Positions 20,440 to 28,845 are shown, counted from the first letter of the stretch. The stretch is 64,000 nucleotides of DNA from Marinobacterium rhizophilum (GCF_024397915.1 NZ_CP073347.1:5084001-5148000); one strand, 5' to 3'. Made by a program: numbers and translations. Notes: generated by a model not told the origin, from the sequence alone.

Positions 20440-22587
20440 ATGGTCGCCAGCAACCCGATTTTATCTTCCGCAAACGTGGCCTCGGCGGCTGAAAGCGAGC
20501 CGCCCGCTGCCCGCGATCACTTATCCAGTACCGAGTGCCTCCATATACTTGTGGTTGATGATAACCGGATGCAGCGCATGCTCGCCCGGGAGGCATTGCG
20601 TGCCAGCCTGCACGATGTCAGTGAGACGAGTAGTGGTGAAGGCGCATTGGCCTGGCTGGCGGATAACCGTTGTGATGCCGTACTTCTGGATGCGTGCATG
20701 CCCGGTCTAGATGGATTCGAGACCTGTCGTCACATTCGAGAGCTCCCGCAACTGCTGGGTTTGCCGGTGGTTATTGCCACGGGTCTGGAAGACGAAGGTT
20801 CGATTGAGCGTGCCTTTGCCTGTGGTGCCACAGATTACGTTATCAAACCGGTGAATTGGCAGTTGTTGCGTCGTCGGTTACCCCCGATGGTGGAAACGGG
20901 CCGGGCAGAACATGCAAGAATGGACGGGGGGCAGGCCACGAAGGTTTTGCTGGACGAGTCGCCCGACGCACTGTTGACGCTTGATGCAGAAGGTTGCATA
21001 CGCGACTGTCGCGGTGCGCCGCTGTTACCTGAAAATGTCGGACGAGAGCTGAAAGTGGGCCGTTGTCTGTTTGATATCCTCCCCGGTGACGTGATGGCCG
21101 ATGCGCTGGACGCCTGGCGCGAGGTGAGTTTGCATGGTGGCCGGCAAAGTTTTTTTCTGTCCGAGCATGACGCCAATGAGCCCTATGTGATTGAAGTGCG
21201 AATGCTACAGGGTGAAAACGGGCAGTACCTGTGCGTAATGCGTGATTGTACTAGCCACTATTTGGCAGAAAAACAGATATTGGCGCTGGCCTGTTTTGAC
21301 GCTGTCACCGGGCTGGCCAATGCGACCAAGGTGCATGAAATCCTGGCGAACAGGGTGGCGCAGGATAAAGCAACTGACCGCTGTACCGGCGTTATCCGCT
21401 GTGTCATTGAAAACTACGGTACGCTGTCCCGGCGGCTGGGATTAGAAGGGATGCGCGCGCTTTCAGTGCAAGTGGCTCACCGGCTGCAGAACGTGCTTGA
21501 AGCGGAGTCAGAGTACGACATTTTGGCCGGCAGACTGTCAGACAGTGAGTTTGTTCTGCTGGTGTCCGGGCCCGGCGAGCTGCAGACACTGCAGCAGCTG
21601 GCGCTGCAGGTGTACAAGGCGCTGGTGGCGGGTTACAGCGTTGATGAAAGCTATTTTGTGCTGCAGTTTCGCATGGGCCTGGCCACGTCGGCGCAGGTGG
21701 CTAAAAACGCCGACATGCTGCTGAACGCAGCAGCCCAGGCCTGCAACGACAGGTCCGCGGGGGCTGACATTGATATAGGCTGCTACTCGGACCAGGTACA
21801 TCAAAATGTGATGCAGCGTCATGAAATGGAGCGGGTGCTGCGACGGGACATTGCTGACAATAAACTCGAGCTGCATTATCAACCTAAATATACATTAGAC
21901 AGCCTTGTGCTGGTCGGCATGGAGGCGCTGGCTCGCTGGCAACCGGCGGAGTTTGGGCCGGTGTCGCCTGGGCAGTTTATTCCCCTGGCGCAGGAGTGCG
22001 GGTTGTTAGAGCCATTGACGGACCGGGTAGTTGAGCGTGCGCTTGACCAGGCGCAAACCTGGCAAGAGCAAGGTATGGAGACAGTGCCGATTTCGATAAA
22101 CTTGCCTGGCTGCTATCTGAACAGACCCGGCGTCGTCGACACGCTTATCGCGTCCATCAATAAACGTGGCCTTTCCCTTGGCTGGGTTGAGCTGGAGGTG
22201 ACTGAAAACCTCATTATCGCTAGCAACAGCCAGGCTGCGGAAAACCTGGCGGCTTTCAAGCAGCAGGGGTTGCGTATTGCTATTGATGATTTTGGTACGG
22301 GGTATTCGTCCCTGAGTTACTTGCAGGATTTGCCAGTGCAGGTTCTCAAAATCGACATGAGTTTTATTCGACGGGTACATACTGATGAAGCATCAGCGGC
22401 TATTGCGCGCGCAATTATTAATGTTGGGCACGAGCTGGGGCTTGAGATCGTAGCCGAAGGCGTTGAGCATGAACAGCAACTCGAGTGTTTGCGGGCAATG
22501 CACTGCGATGTGGTACAGGGCTACTATACCGGCCGACCGGTACCACCGGAACAGTTCGAACCACTGTTTAGCCTTAGATCTAGCTGA
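20440..22587 (+). CDS. REC-(degenerate GGDEF)-EAL response regulator phosphodiesterase
   Basis: This protein of about 715 residues is predicted to degrade c-di-GMP in the cytoplasm. An N-terminal receiver (HILVVDDNRMQR; Asp in VLLDACMPG near 83) is followed by a PAS-like linker. A GGDEF-type domain follows whose signature is degraded to SDSEF, so cyclase activity is unlikely. The EAL domain then begins near residue 480. Its catalytic set is complete: E in GMEALARW, N in SINLPG, E in EVTEN, DD in AIDDFGTGYSS, K in LKIDMSF, E in VAEGVEH and Q in VVQGYY. The start is set by the sigma54 promoter just upstream and by GCGAGG before the ATG. It probably tunes c-di-GMP for the adjacent pilus genes. 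Confidence 0.9.
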   Translation: MVASNPILSSANVASAAESEPPAARDHLSSTECLHILVVDDNRMQRMLAREALRASLHDVSETSSGEGALAWLADNRCDAVLLDACMPGLDGFETCRHIRELPQLLGLPVVIATGLEDEGSIERAFACGATDYVIKPVNWQLLRRRLPPMVETGRAEHARMDGGQATKVLLDESPDALLTLDAEGCIRDCRGAPLLPENVGRELKVGRCLFDILPGDVMADALDAWREVSLHGGRQSFFLSEHDANEPYVIEVRMLQGENGQYLCVMRDCTSHYLAEKQILALACFDAVTGLANATKVHEILANRVAQDKATDRCTGVIRCVIENYGTLSRRLGLEGMRALSVQVAHRLQNVLEAESEYDILAGRLSDSEFVLLVSGPGELQTLQQLALQVYKALVAGYSVDESYFVLQFRMGLATSAQVAKNADMLLNAAAQACNDRSAGADIDIGCYSDQVHQNVMQRHEMERVLRRDIADNKLELHYQPKYTLDSLVLVGMEALARWQPAEFGPVSPGQFIPLAQECGLLEPLTDRVVERALDQAQTWQEQGMETVPISINLPGCYLNRPGVVDTLIASINKRGLSLGWVELEVTENLIIASNSQAAENLAAFKQQGLRIAIDDFGTGYSSLSYLQDLPVQVLKIDMSFIRRVHTDEASAAIARAIINVGHELGLEIVAEGVEHEQQLECLRAMHCDVVQGYYTGRPVPPEQFEPLFSLRSS

Positions 22588-22702
22588 TTAGCAGCTTATA
22601 CCTGTTGCGCTTGCGGTGTTAGAATTAATTTTTTCAGTGTGGCACAGCTCCGCTGTTTTATTTCCCTCCCTCCATCGAAATTTATTCATGGTGTTACTAT
22701 TC

Positions 22703-22938
22703 ACCTGGCTGGAAAATAGGTTCCCTCCCTATTTGCCAGTTATGTGCAGGAAGTACCGTATGCCGCGTACGCATGGATGCGTATAGGCGGTCACTCTGCA
22801 CTTTTCACCCTTCAAAAATGGGTGAAATTACGTTTACGTGCTGGGTTCTCTCGGGTGAAGGGATGGGATTCGCATTGGTCTGCGGCTAATGATGAAACAT
22901 GCCTGTTTCATATCAACCCGGCAGTTTAATAATGGGTT
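22703..22938 (+). ncRNA. Structured repeat element, copy 1
   Basis: This is the first of three related elements (the others are at 24513 and 24708). It begins CTGGCTGGAAAATAGG and pairs with CCTATTTGCCAG. Next comes a TTTCACCC/GGGTGAAA pairing, then CATTGGTC/GGCTAATG, an ATGAAACA/TGTTTCAT hairpin and a terminal AACCC/GGGTT pair. Copy 1 carries about 40 extra bases (22744-22790), themselves able to fold. It lies after the phosphodiesterase stop and upstream of the pilin enhancer site, so it is probably in a 3' untranslated region. The family is not one I recognise. Confidence 0.55.
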
Positions 22939-22943
22939 TAAAT

Positions 22944-22958
22944 TTTCGCAAATTGCAT
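22944..22958 (-). promoter_or_regulatory. Enhancer-binding site 2 (inverted)
   Basis: TTTCGCAAATTGCAT is the reverse complement of the shared 15-bp site with one mismatch. It is centred about 155 bp upstream of the -24 element at 23106. A weaker related sequence (TTTCGCACCTGCATA) follows near 22970. Confidence 0.6.
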
Positions 22959-23103
22959 GTGGATTCTTTTTTCGCACCTGCATATGAGATTTTCATCCAG
23001 ATGTCGATTGCGTTACGAATAGTTGCTGTTAAAACTCAAGTGTATTTTCATCTAAGGCATTGTAAATAAGAGAAATAAAATTAATTTTTTGATTTATGAG
23101 TCA

Positions 23104-23120
23104 TTGGCACATCATGTGCA
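23104..23120 (+). promoter_or_regulatory. Sigma54 promoter of the pilin-cpaB unit
   Basis: TTGGCACATCATGTGCA has GG at 23106-23107 and GC at 23118-23119, spaced 10 bp. The predicted start near 23131 leaves a leader of about 66 nt before the pilin ATG. Confidence 0.8.
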
Positions 23121-23196
23121 GTAACTTAGATGTAAATAGAAAAGCCAAGCTGGATTTCAGCTAACAATTCTTATTTAAAATACTAAGGAAATTCTC

Positions 23197-23583
23197 ATGA
23201 AATCAGAAATCAAAAAAAACGCACAGACTAAAAAGCAGGGCGGTTTTGTGATGACCACCGAGTTGGTACTGTTGGTGACCGTTATGGTCATGGGGATGGT
23301 CATTGGCCTGGTCACAATGCGTGATGCGGTCACGGCCGAAATGGAAGATGTGGCTGAAGCGATTGGTGCACTGGATCAGTCTTATGCTTTCCAGGGTATC
23401 GTCAACGCAGAAAACACGGCGGCGGTAGACGGCTCCATCTTCGTGGATGCTGTCGATAGCGTTGCAGGTGATACAGAGGTATTTGAGTTCGTTACACAGG
23501 ACTTTGTTGAAGGTCGTGCCGCTCTGGGCGCTGCAAGCCCGGGTGCCGCTTCAGCGGATGCCGCCGGTACCGTAACGCCGTAA
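23197..23583 (+). CDS. Small pilin-like protein (noncanonical Flp-type)
   Basis: This 128-residue protein has a short basic leader (MKSEIKKNAQTKKQ), then GGF and a hydrophobic helix starting VMTTELVLLVTVMVMG. This looks like a class of type IV/Flp prepilin cut before F. The conserved glutamate falls at +6 and not the usual +5. The mature part is acidic and ends in an Ala/Gly-rich tail without cysteines. Its hydrophobic start closely parallels the large protein encoded at 31881 (GGFIITIELILIITILLIG, then V-RDA). AAGGAA precedes the ATG. It is first in a unit with cpaB under the sigma54 promoter. It is the best candidate for the major pilus subunit of the Tad-like system; the assignment is inferred from context and N-terminal shape. 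Confidence 0.65.
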   Translation: MKSEIKKNAQTKKQGGFVMTTELVLLVTVMVMGMVIGLVTMRDAVTAEMEDVAEAIGALDQSYAFQGIVNAENTAAVDGSIFVDAVDSVAGDTEVFEFVTQDFVEGRAALGAASPGAASADAAGTVTP

Positions 23584-23598
23584 TTGCCTGAAGCACAG

Positions 23599-23626
23599 AG
23601 GCCCTGCCTGGTTCCGGGCAGGGCCT
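23599..23626 (+). terminator. GC-rich hairpin after pilin gene (attenuator-like)
   Basis: The perfect 10-bp stem AGGCCCTGCC / GGCAGGGCCT has an 8-nt loop and lies 15 nt after the pilin stop. No T tract follows, so it may stabilise the pilin transcript or only partly stop transcription. Confidence 0.5.
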
Positions 23627-23651
23627 GGATTTGATACACGCCGGGTGGGTT

Positions 23652-23689
23652 CTGAGCTGAGTGCTTTGATGCAAGAGCACTCAGCTCAG
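23652..23689 (+). repeat. Second long hairpin before cpaB
   Basis: The 14-bp stem CTGAGCTGAGTGCT / AGCACTCAGCTCAG has a 10-nt loop and ends 22 bp before the cpaB ribosome site. No T tract follows. Confidence 0.6.
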
Positions 23690-23721
23690 AATGCTAGCCT
23701 CAACCGCGATGGAGGTCAGAC

Positions 23722-24483
23722 ATGAAACGCAAACTAACAGGCAGTGCCACGGCGGCGGTCATGGTGTTCGTAGTGTCAACCGCGCTGGCCGGTGTGCTGG
23801 GTGTACGGCAGGTGGAGCGACTGTCAACGCAGATGGCCTGGGTCGCCAGTGGTGACTTAACGCCGGGCCAGACGATCAGCCGCGACATGCTGGCGCAACG
23901 ACGCATCAGCAATGATCTGGTCGGGATTGACAATCCTGGCGAGGTACTGGGAAAACTGTTGCTTAGGGCAAAAAAGGACGGTGATCGTTTTCAGGCTGCG
24001 GACCTGCAGGCGCCGCCCCGAAGCTGGCTTTCGCAGCAGGTTCCGGTCGGTCGCGTGCTGTATACTCTGTCACCGCGTCGAGGCACTATTCCGCATTCTC
24101 AGCTGCGTAGCGGCGATGTGTTTGATGTGCTGGCCAGCGGCTCGTCCGGCGTTCGTACAGTGGCACGCGATGTGCGGCTCATCGGCACCCTTTCGCCCAA
24201 AGCCCAGACGCCTGCACCCACGGATGGAGCCTTCGCAGCTCTGGCTCAGTCGACGCGTTCTGCCAGAACTGTGGATACCCGCGCTTCGCTGGTAGTGGCC
24301 GTAGCCCCGCAGGATGTATATCCGCTGGCGAGTATCAGCGAACGGGAAAAGGTCTCGCTGGTCCTGCACGGTTCCAACGCCGCTGCACTCGACTCGCCGC
24401 TGTCGATCAGCCCACAGCCAACGCATCGCCAGGTGGAGATTGTGAATGGCCTGAGCCGAAAAACGGTGCACGTCCGGCTTTAA
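23722..24483 (+). CDS. CpaB/RcpC-like pilus assembly protein
   Basis: This 253-residue protein has an N-terminal membrane anchor (about residues 8-27). A SAF-type domain follows (WVASGDLTPGQTISRDMLAQR, about 38-100), then an RcpC-like domain (LSPRRGTIPHSQLRSGDVFDVL). In Tad systems CpaB is periplasmic and supports the secretin channel. GGAGG stands 8 bp before the ATG. It shares a transcript with the pilin gene and is followed by two structured repeats and a strong terminator. This separates it from the remaining tad genes, which have their own promoter. Confidence 0.82.
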   Translation: MKRKLTGSATAAVMVFVVSTALAGVLGVRQVERLSTQMAWVASGDLTPGQTISRDMLAQRRISNDLVGIDNPGEVLGKLLLRAKKDGDRFQAADLQAPPRSWLSQQVPVGRVLYTLSPRRGTIPHSQLRSGDVFDVLASGSSGVRTVARDVRLIGTLSPKAQTPAPTDGAFAALAQSTRSARTVDTRASLVVAVAPQDVYPLASISEREKVSLVLHGSNAAALDSPLSISPQPTHRQVEIVNGLSRKTVHVRL

Positions 24484-24512
24484 GAATTGTTCCTGCCAGG
24501 CATCGTATTATT

Positions 24513-24706
24513 AACCTGGCTGGAAAATAGGTTCCCTCCCTATTTGCCAGTCGCCCCACACTTTTCACCCTTCAAGTATGGGCGCATGTACGTGGACCTG
24601 CTGGATTCTCTCGGGTGAAGGGATGGGGTTCACATTGGGCCTTCTTGTTCAATGGAAGGCCCAATGATGAAACATCCCTTTTTCATGTATTAACCCGCCG
24701 GGTTAA
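24513..24706 (+). ncRNA. Structured repeat element, copy 2
   Basis: The first ~38 bases are identical to copy 1. The helix CATTGGTC/GGCTAATG of copy 1 is here CATTGGGCCTTC/GAAGGCCCAATG, with both strands changed so that pairing is kept and lengthened. The element ends in the palindrome TTAACCCGCCGGGTTAA. It lies in the 3' region of the cpaB transcript. Confidence 0.6.
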
Positions 24707-24707
24707 T

Positions 24708-24879
24708 AACCTGGCTGGCAAATAGGTTTCCTCCCTATTTGCCTGTCGCCCCACACCTTTCACCCTTCAAGAATGGGCGCACGTACGTGTACGTGCTGGA
24801 TTTCCCCGGTGAAGAATGGTGGTCGCGTTGGCCTGCGGCCAATGATGAAGTATCTTTTTTATGTATTAACCCGGGTTAA
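24708..24879 (+). ncRNA. Structured repeat element, copy 3
   Basis: This copy abuts copy 2. It has GGCAAATAGG/CCTATTTGCC, then CGCCCC paired with TGGGCG, TTGGCC/GGCCAA at the position of the covarying helix, and a terminal TTAACCCGGGTTAA. Sequence drifts from copy 2 mainly in loops. The strong terminator at 24976 follows. Confidence 0.6.
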
Positions 24880-24975
24880 CAAACAGTGACTTGGCTGTTC
24901 AGGGTGTGTCTATTTCATCCTGGTTTGCCACTGGCTATCCGGGAAATAATCTTCATTATAGCTATCTATCCCTCC

Positions 24976-25000
24976 AAAAAACGGCCTGATGGCCGTTTTT
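24976..25000 (+). terminator. Rho-independent terminator after pilin-cpaB-repeats
   Basis: AAAAAACGGCC-TGAT-GGCCGTTTTT is a tight hairpin with a T5 tail. It closes the pilin-cpaB transcript and places copies 2 and 3 in its 3' untranslated region. Confidence 0.88.
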
Positions 25001-25053
25001 CAATGGTTGTGTACGTTGTTGATTCGCAGGTTTCTACTGCGCCACCGAACGGT

Positions 25054-25068
25054 TTGCAATTTGCGAAA
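25054..25068 (+). promoter_or_regulatory. Enhancer-binding site 3 (TTGCAATTTGCGAAA)
   Basis: The site is identical to site 1, centred about 119 bp before the -24 element at 25180. A partial second site (GATTTGCAAATG) follows at about 25078-25089. Confidence 0.65.
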
Positions 25069-25177
25069 AATATTGCCGATTTGCAAATGTTACTATTTTT
25101 ATACCCATGAATATTTTTTGGTATTTGTAACTTATTGTAATGGTTGGGCTAATTTTCAATCTGATTCCATCATTGTG

Positions 25178-25194
25178 TTGGCATGGGATGTGCT
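25178..25194 (+). promoter_or_regulatory. Sigma54 promoter of the ompA-secretin-tad operon
   Basis: TTGGCATGGGATGTGCT has GG at 25180-25181 and GC at 25192-25193 with 10 bp between. The predicted start near 25205 gives a leader of about 130 nt before the lipoprotein gene. Confidence 0.75.
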
Positions 25195-25337
25195 GTGTTT
25201 ATATCAGTGCACTTCGATAGCTGACGGCCATTAGGCCTGTAATCTGAAGCAAAGTATCCATTCAGTATTAATCAGTAATGGCTTTGGATAGAAAGTGCTG
25301 CATTGAACCCGAAATAATTAGCGATTGGGGCACAGCA

Positions 25338-25994
25338 ATGAAATATAAAAAGGCATTTATTCTGGTACTGATGCTCACGGTGACGGGCTGCAGCAGTTTG
25401 GTCAGTCACCCAAGGTTCCATGCACAACCGGCGCCCGATAATTATCATCGCAGTCAGTCGATAGCAACCGGTTATCGGAACAGTGACTGGATCCGTGATT
25501 ATTTGTCGTCCTGTTCCTCTTCATATTCTTTTTATACAGCAGACAGCAATAACTGTGGATTCGATACATCAGGTTATCCCTGGGGGCAGGGGGAGACAAT
25601 CGCCCGGGAAACATTTCTGTTTGACACCGCGTCGGCCACGACAGGGCTAAATGTCCCGTCAGGCTTTCTCGATGGTACCAATGCGCACGGGCGCCTCGAA
25701 CTGCTGGCTCAGCGCATGAAGCAATCTGGCGCCTGTAGCTGGCTCAACGTGGTCGGTCATGCGGATAGTCGCGGGTTCGCCCGTTATAACCAGCTCCTGT
25801 CTGAAGAGCGTGCCCGTAGTGTTGCCGACTACCTGCTGAGGCTGGGGGTAACTGCGCATCGCATTCGCAGTCACGGTGTGGGTGAAACGCAACCGGCAGG
25901 CAGTAATGCGACCGAGTCGGGGCGGGCGGTTAACCGGCGGGTAGATGTCCAGCTCTATGCGCAGAACGCGACCTGTGCGTTGCCGTCGCGGTGA
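25338..25994 (+). CDS. OmpA-family outer-membrane lipoprotein
   Basis: This 218-residue protein has a lipoprotein signal (MKYKKAFILVLMLTVTGC, lipobox VTGC at residue 18). The C-terminal OmpA-like domain binds peptidoglycan in this family (NVVGHADSRGFARYNQLLSEERARSVADYL, then GRAVNRRVDVQL). Here it would anchor the pilus secretin complex to the cell wall, as OmpA-type proteins do in several Tad loci. I chose the ATG at 25338 over an ATG 60 bp upstream because it begins a proper lipoprotein signal. It leads the operon that continues with the secretin 75 bp later. Confidence 0.85.
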   Translation: MKYKKAFILVLMLTVTGCSSLVSHPRFHAQPAPDNYHRSQSIATGYRNSDWIRDYLSSCSSSYSFYTADSNNCGFDTSGYPWGQGETIARETFLFDTASATTGLNVPSGFLDGTNAHGRLELLAQRMKQSGACSWLNVVGHADSRGFARYNQLLSEERARSVADYLLRLGVTAHRIRSHGVGETQPAGSNATESGRAVNRRVDVQLYAQNATCALPSR

Positions 25995-26069
25995 AGAGTC
26001 TGGCTGCGGCCTTCAATAGCTTGCCGCAACCCATTGTCAAATCATCAAAATTATAAGGTGGATGCAAGG

Positions 26070-28070
26070 ATGTTGAATATTATACGCAATCTCGCCATCG
26101 TAATACCCGTACTGGGCTGGGCATTCTCCAGCGCACTCTATGCCGATCAGGGGCTGCTGGCCGTAGAAACAGCCAATGGTCGGCAATCGTCGACGACGCG
26201 TGAGCTGGTTCAGTGGACGCACGCGCGCCTGATCTTTAACAAGGACCTGGAGCGGGTCGCTGTTGGGCAGGATAAAACGCTGGAGGTCGAAATTCTTGGT
26301 GGTAATGAATTGTTGGCCCTGGCCAAGCAGGTGGGCCGCACCAGCCTGATTGTCTGGTATGTGGACAACACCAGTGAAACCTTTCTGTTCAGTGTCAGTG
26401 AGGATCTGTCTGTTCTGCGGCGCGCACTGCGCGATATCCATCCCAATATCGTGATTCAAACCGCCCCTGATCGGCCGGCACTGGTATTACGAGGTCAGGT
26501 GCCGACGGTTAAATACCGTGTGGCGGCCGAGGCAGTGGCGCGCAATTACCTCAACGCGGGGCAGCAGGGCGGTGCTGCATCGGCAGATGCCATGTTATTG
26601 CGAAGCGTTGCCGGGACGGCAAGCATGCCGACGCCAGTCGATAATCACTTGCGGGTTGGCAACCCGGTGGCCTCGAATACGCTTTCCTCCGCCGTGATCA
26701 ACCTGATCCAGGTGGATGAATTACCTCGCAGTACCACGAAGAAAATTCAGGACGCCATCAAAAGCCTGGGCGGTGGCGATGTCCGCGTGCGACGCATGGT
26801 ACGCGGCGATGTTGAAGATGATCGCTACGATACCCTGGTCCTGGAAGGCGAAGTACGGGACCAGGTGAGTCTGACCCGGATCCTGAACGTCGCTTCACGG
26901 TTGTTTGTTGGCTTCGATGCTGCCATTGATCCGGCGAATGCAGTGGCGGCCATTGCAGATGAGTCGGGGGCGCTACTGAACGGTCGCAGCAAGCAGGGCT
27001 TGTCCGGCGGAAATTTCGGTGGTGCGAGCAGCACCGGTGCGTTGACGAATGATATCGACGCAAATATCGCCCGCTCGAAGCTGTTGTCTGTCTCCGGGGG
27101 CCGCATCCTGTCAATGATCAGTGTACGTGATGTGCCCCTGGTGCGCGTCTCTGTGCAAATGCATGAAATCAATCGCAGTCGCATGAAAAGCTGGCGACCG
27201 GACATGAGCCTGGTGACGAACGGTTACAGCTCCGATGGACTCTTTGGTCTGGGTGGACAGTCCTCCCGTGGGGCGGGTAGCTCAACCGTGGAAAATGCCT
27301 TGCAGATACTCGGCGGCACCCTGACCAACAACTTGCAGATCGGCACCACGGACCTGGCATTTGACCTGCTGTTTTCCCTGATGGAGGACGAAGGCATTTC
27401 CCGTACCCTGTCTCGCCCGACAATGACGGTGCTGGCGGGCGAACCGGCGGTATTTCAGGTGGGTGGCGAGGTTCCGGTACCCACTGCCTTTGCCCCTGCA
27501 GGGCTATCCGGCGATGATGAAGTGGGTACCAACACATCGGGCGTGTTCAGCGGGACCGAGTTCAAGCCGTTCGGGGTGCAGCTCAAGGTGCGGGCAATGG
27601 TGGATGAGAACGACCGCATTACACTGGATCTGGCGCCCACCATTTCCACGCCCGATACACAGCTTACCCGGCAGATAGCCGGCAGTACGGGCAGTGATCT
27701 GAATACATCCGCGTTTAATGTACGCAGTCTTGAAACCTCTACCCGCCTGAGGGACGGGCAACCGCTGGTGCTCGGCGGTCTTGTTTCCAGGGATCTGAGT
27801 TCGCAGGAAAACTATACCCCTGGACTGCACAATATGCCGGTCATTGGCTGGTTCGCCGAGTCCAGCGGCAAGTCCGATGTTGACAGCGAGCTGGTCATCA
27901 TCGTGACGCCAACCATTGTGCGCGAGCCGATGAATGACACGGCACTATGGCAATTTCCTGCGCCCCTGACCCTGCTTGACTGGGCGGTGGGTACTGTCGT
28001 GAGTACTGCGCAGCAAGAAGCTGAAGCCGCGCCGGGCCTTGTCGCCGATCAACCAAAAGGAGTTCAGTGA
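26070..28070 (+). CDS. CpaC/RcpA-type secretin
   Basis: This 666-residue outer-membrane channel protein has a signal peptide ending near ALYA at residue 25. Periplasmic N-domains follow: an N-terminal pilus domain at about 30-130 and a BON-like repeat in the middle. A C-terminal secretin domain carries GGEVPVPTAFAPAG, a typical VPVP signature, and the conserved TRLRDGQPLVLGGLVSRD near 575. AAGGTGG lies 8 bp before the ATG at 26070. The stop overlaps the next start in TGATG. It would form the exit pore for the pilus. Confidence 0.9.
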   Translation: MLNIIRNLAIVIPVLGWAFSSALYADQGLLAVETANGRQSSTTRELVQWTHARLIFNKDLERVAVGQDKTLEVEILGGNELLALAKQVGRTSLIVWYVDNTSETFLFSVSEDLSVLRRALRDIHPNIVIQTAPDRPALVLRGQVPTVKYRVAAEAVARNYLNAGQQGGAASADAMLLRSVAGTASMPTPVDNHLRVGNPVASNTLSSAVINLIQVDELPRSTTKKIQDAIKSLGGGDVRVRRMVRGDVEDDRYDTLVLEGEVRDQVSLTRILNVASRLFVGFDAAIDPANAVAAIADESGALLNGRSKQGLSGGNFGGASSTGALTNDIDANIARSKLLSVSGGRILSMISVRDVPLVRVSVQMHEINRSRMKSWRPDMSLVTNGYSSDGLFGLGGQSSRGAGSSTVENALQILGGTLTNNLQIGTTDLAFDLLFSLMEDEGISRTLSRPTMTVLAGEPAVFQVGGEVPVPTAFAPAGLSGDDEVGTNTSGVFSGTEFKPFGVQLKVRAMVDENDRITLDLAPTISTPDTQLTRQIAGSTGSDLNTSAFNVRSLETSTRLRDGQPLVLGGLVSRDLSSQENYTPGLHNMPVIGWFAESSGKSDVDSELVIIVTPTIVREPMNDTALWQFPAPLTLLDWAVGTVVSTAQQEAEAAPGLVADQPKGVQ

Positions 28071-28834
28071 TGATGCCTTCAGCCTTTAAGCGTATATCCG
28101 TTAGCCTGCTGGTGCTCGTTCTGCTGGGCGGTTGTGCCAGTGACATGGATCGGCGCCGCAGCGAGCAGCCGGATCCCAACGTTCGCCTGGACCAGATGCT
28201 CGGGCTCTATCACCAGTCGGTGGCGTCCGGCAGCGCCTGTGCAGAAATCTGGCACGCAGACAGTGGAACGATCGACTGCGAGCGGATTCTGCGTGAAGTC
28301 GAGCGCTTGCAGGTCGAATTTCCCTGGCACGAACGCATCACCATGAGCAATGCGGTGATGAACTACCAGACTGGGCGTGCCGACAAGGCGCAGTTTCTGC
28401 TTGATCAATTGCTGGCCCGGCGTGGCTCCCGCCCTGAGGCTGCCATATTGCGCGCCAGAATCGCAATGGAAGAGGGCAACAGCCGTCTGGCACGAGAGCT
28501 GCTCTTGCGCGAGATTCAGCTTTCACCCACCTATGCAGAGCTGCGCGAAGCGCTGGCTGCTGCGGCCTACCTGGACGGTGAGTATGACGATGCCGAGAGT
28601 GCACTGGCCATTGCCGGTCGTTTGGGGGCTCCGCAATGGCGTCTGGACTATCACCGGGGGCTGTTGAAGGAGTCGCGCGGCCACTGGCAGCAGGCATGCC
28701 GCTTGTATCGGTCGGCGCTGGGGCTCAAGCCTGACTTCAAGGCGGCGATGGGACGGCTGATCGATCTTTCTCAGCAGCCGGCCTGCGTGCAGCTGGGTAG
28801 GCTGCCGATTGTGCCACGCAAGCGCGTGCATTGA
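28070..28834 (+). CDS. TPR lipoprotein (TadD-like)
   Basis: This 254-residue protein begins with a lipoprotein signal (lipobox LGGC) and is built of tetratricopeptide-like helices from about residue 85 to 230 (AQFLLDQLLARRG, ARELLLREIQLSPTYAELREALAAAAYLDGEYDDAESAL). TadD-type lipoproteins help secretin assembly in Tad systems. AAGGAG precedes the ATG that overlaps the secretin stop. Two further start codons lie within a few bases, so the exact first residue is uncertain. Confidence 0.8.
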   Translation: MMPSAFKRISVSLLVLVLLGGCASDMDRRRSEQPDPNVRLDQMLGLYHQSVASGSACAEIWHADSGTIDCERILREVERLQVEFPWHERITMSNAVMNYQTGRADKAQFLLDQLLARRGSRPEAAILRARIAMEEGNSRLARELLLREIQLSPTYAELREALAAAAYLDGEYDDAESALAIAGRLGAPQWRLDYHRGLLKESRGHWQQACRLYRSALGLKPDFKAAMGRLIDLSQQPACVQLGRLPIVPRKRVH

Positions 28835-28845
28835 GGAGGCTTCGC

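Noticed and set aside
22703..24879. Known c-di-GMP (GEMM) riboswitch as identity of the three structured elements
   Set aside because: The conserved GEMM core sequences as I remember them are absent, and the elements follow genes and do not precede them. This is a judgement from memory, not a database search.
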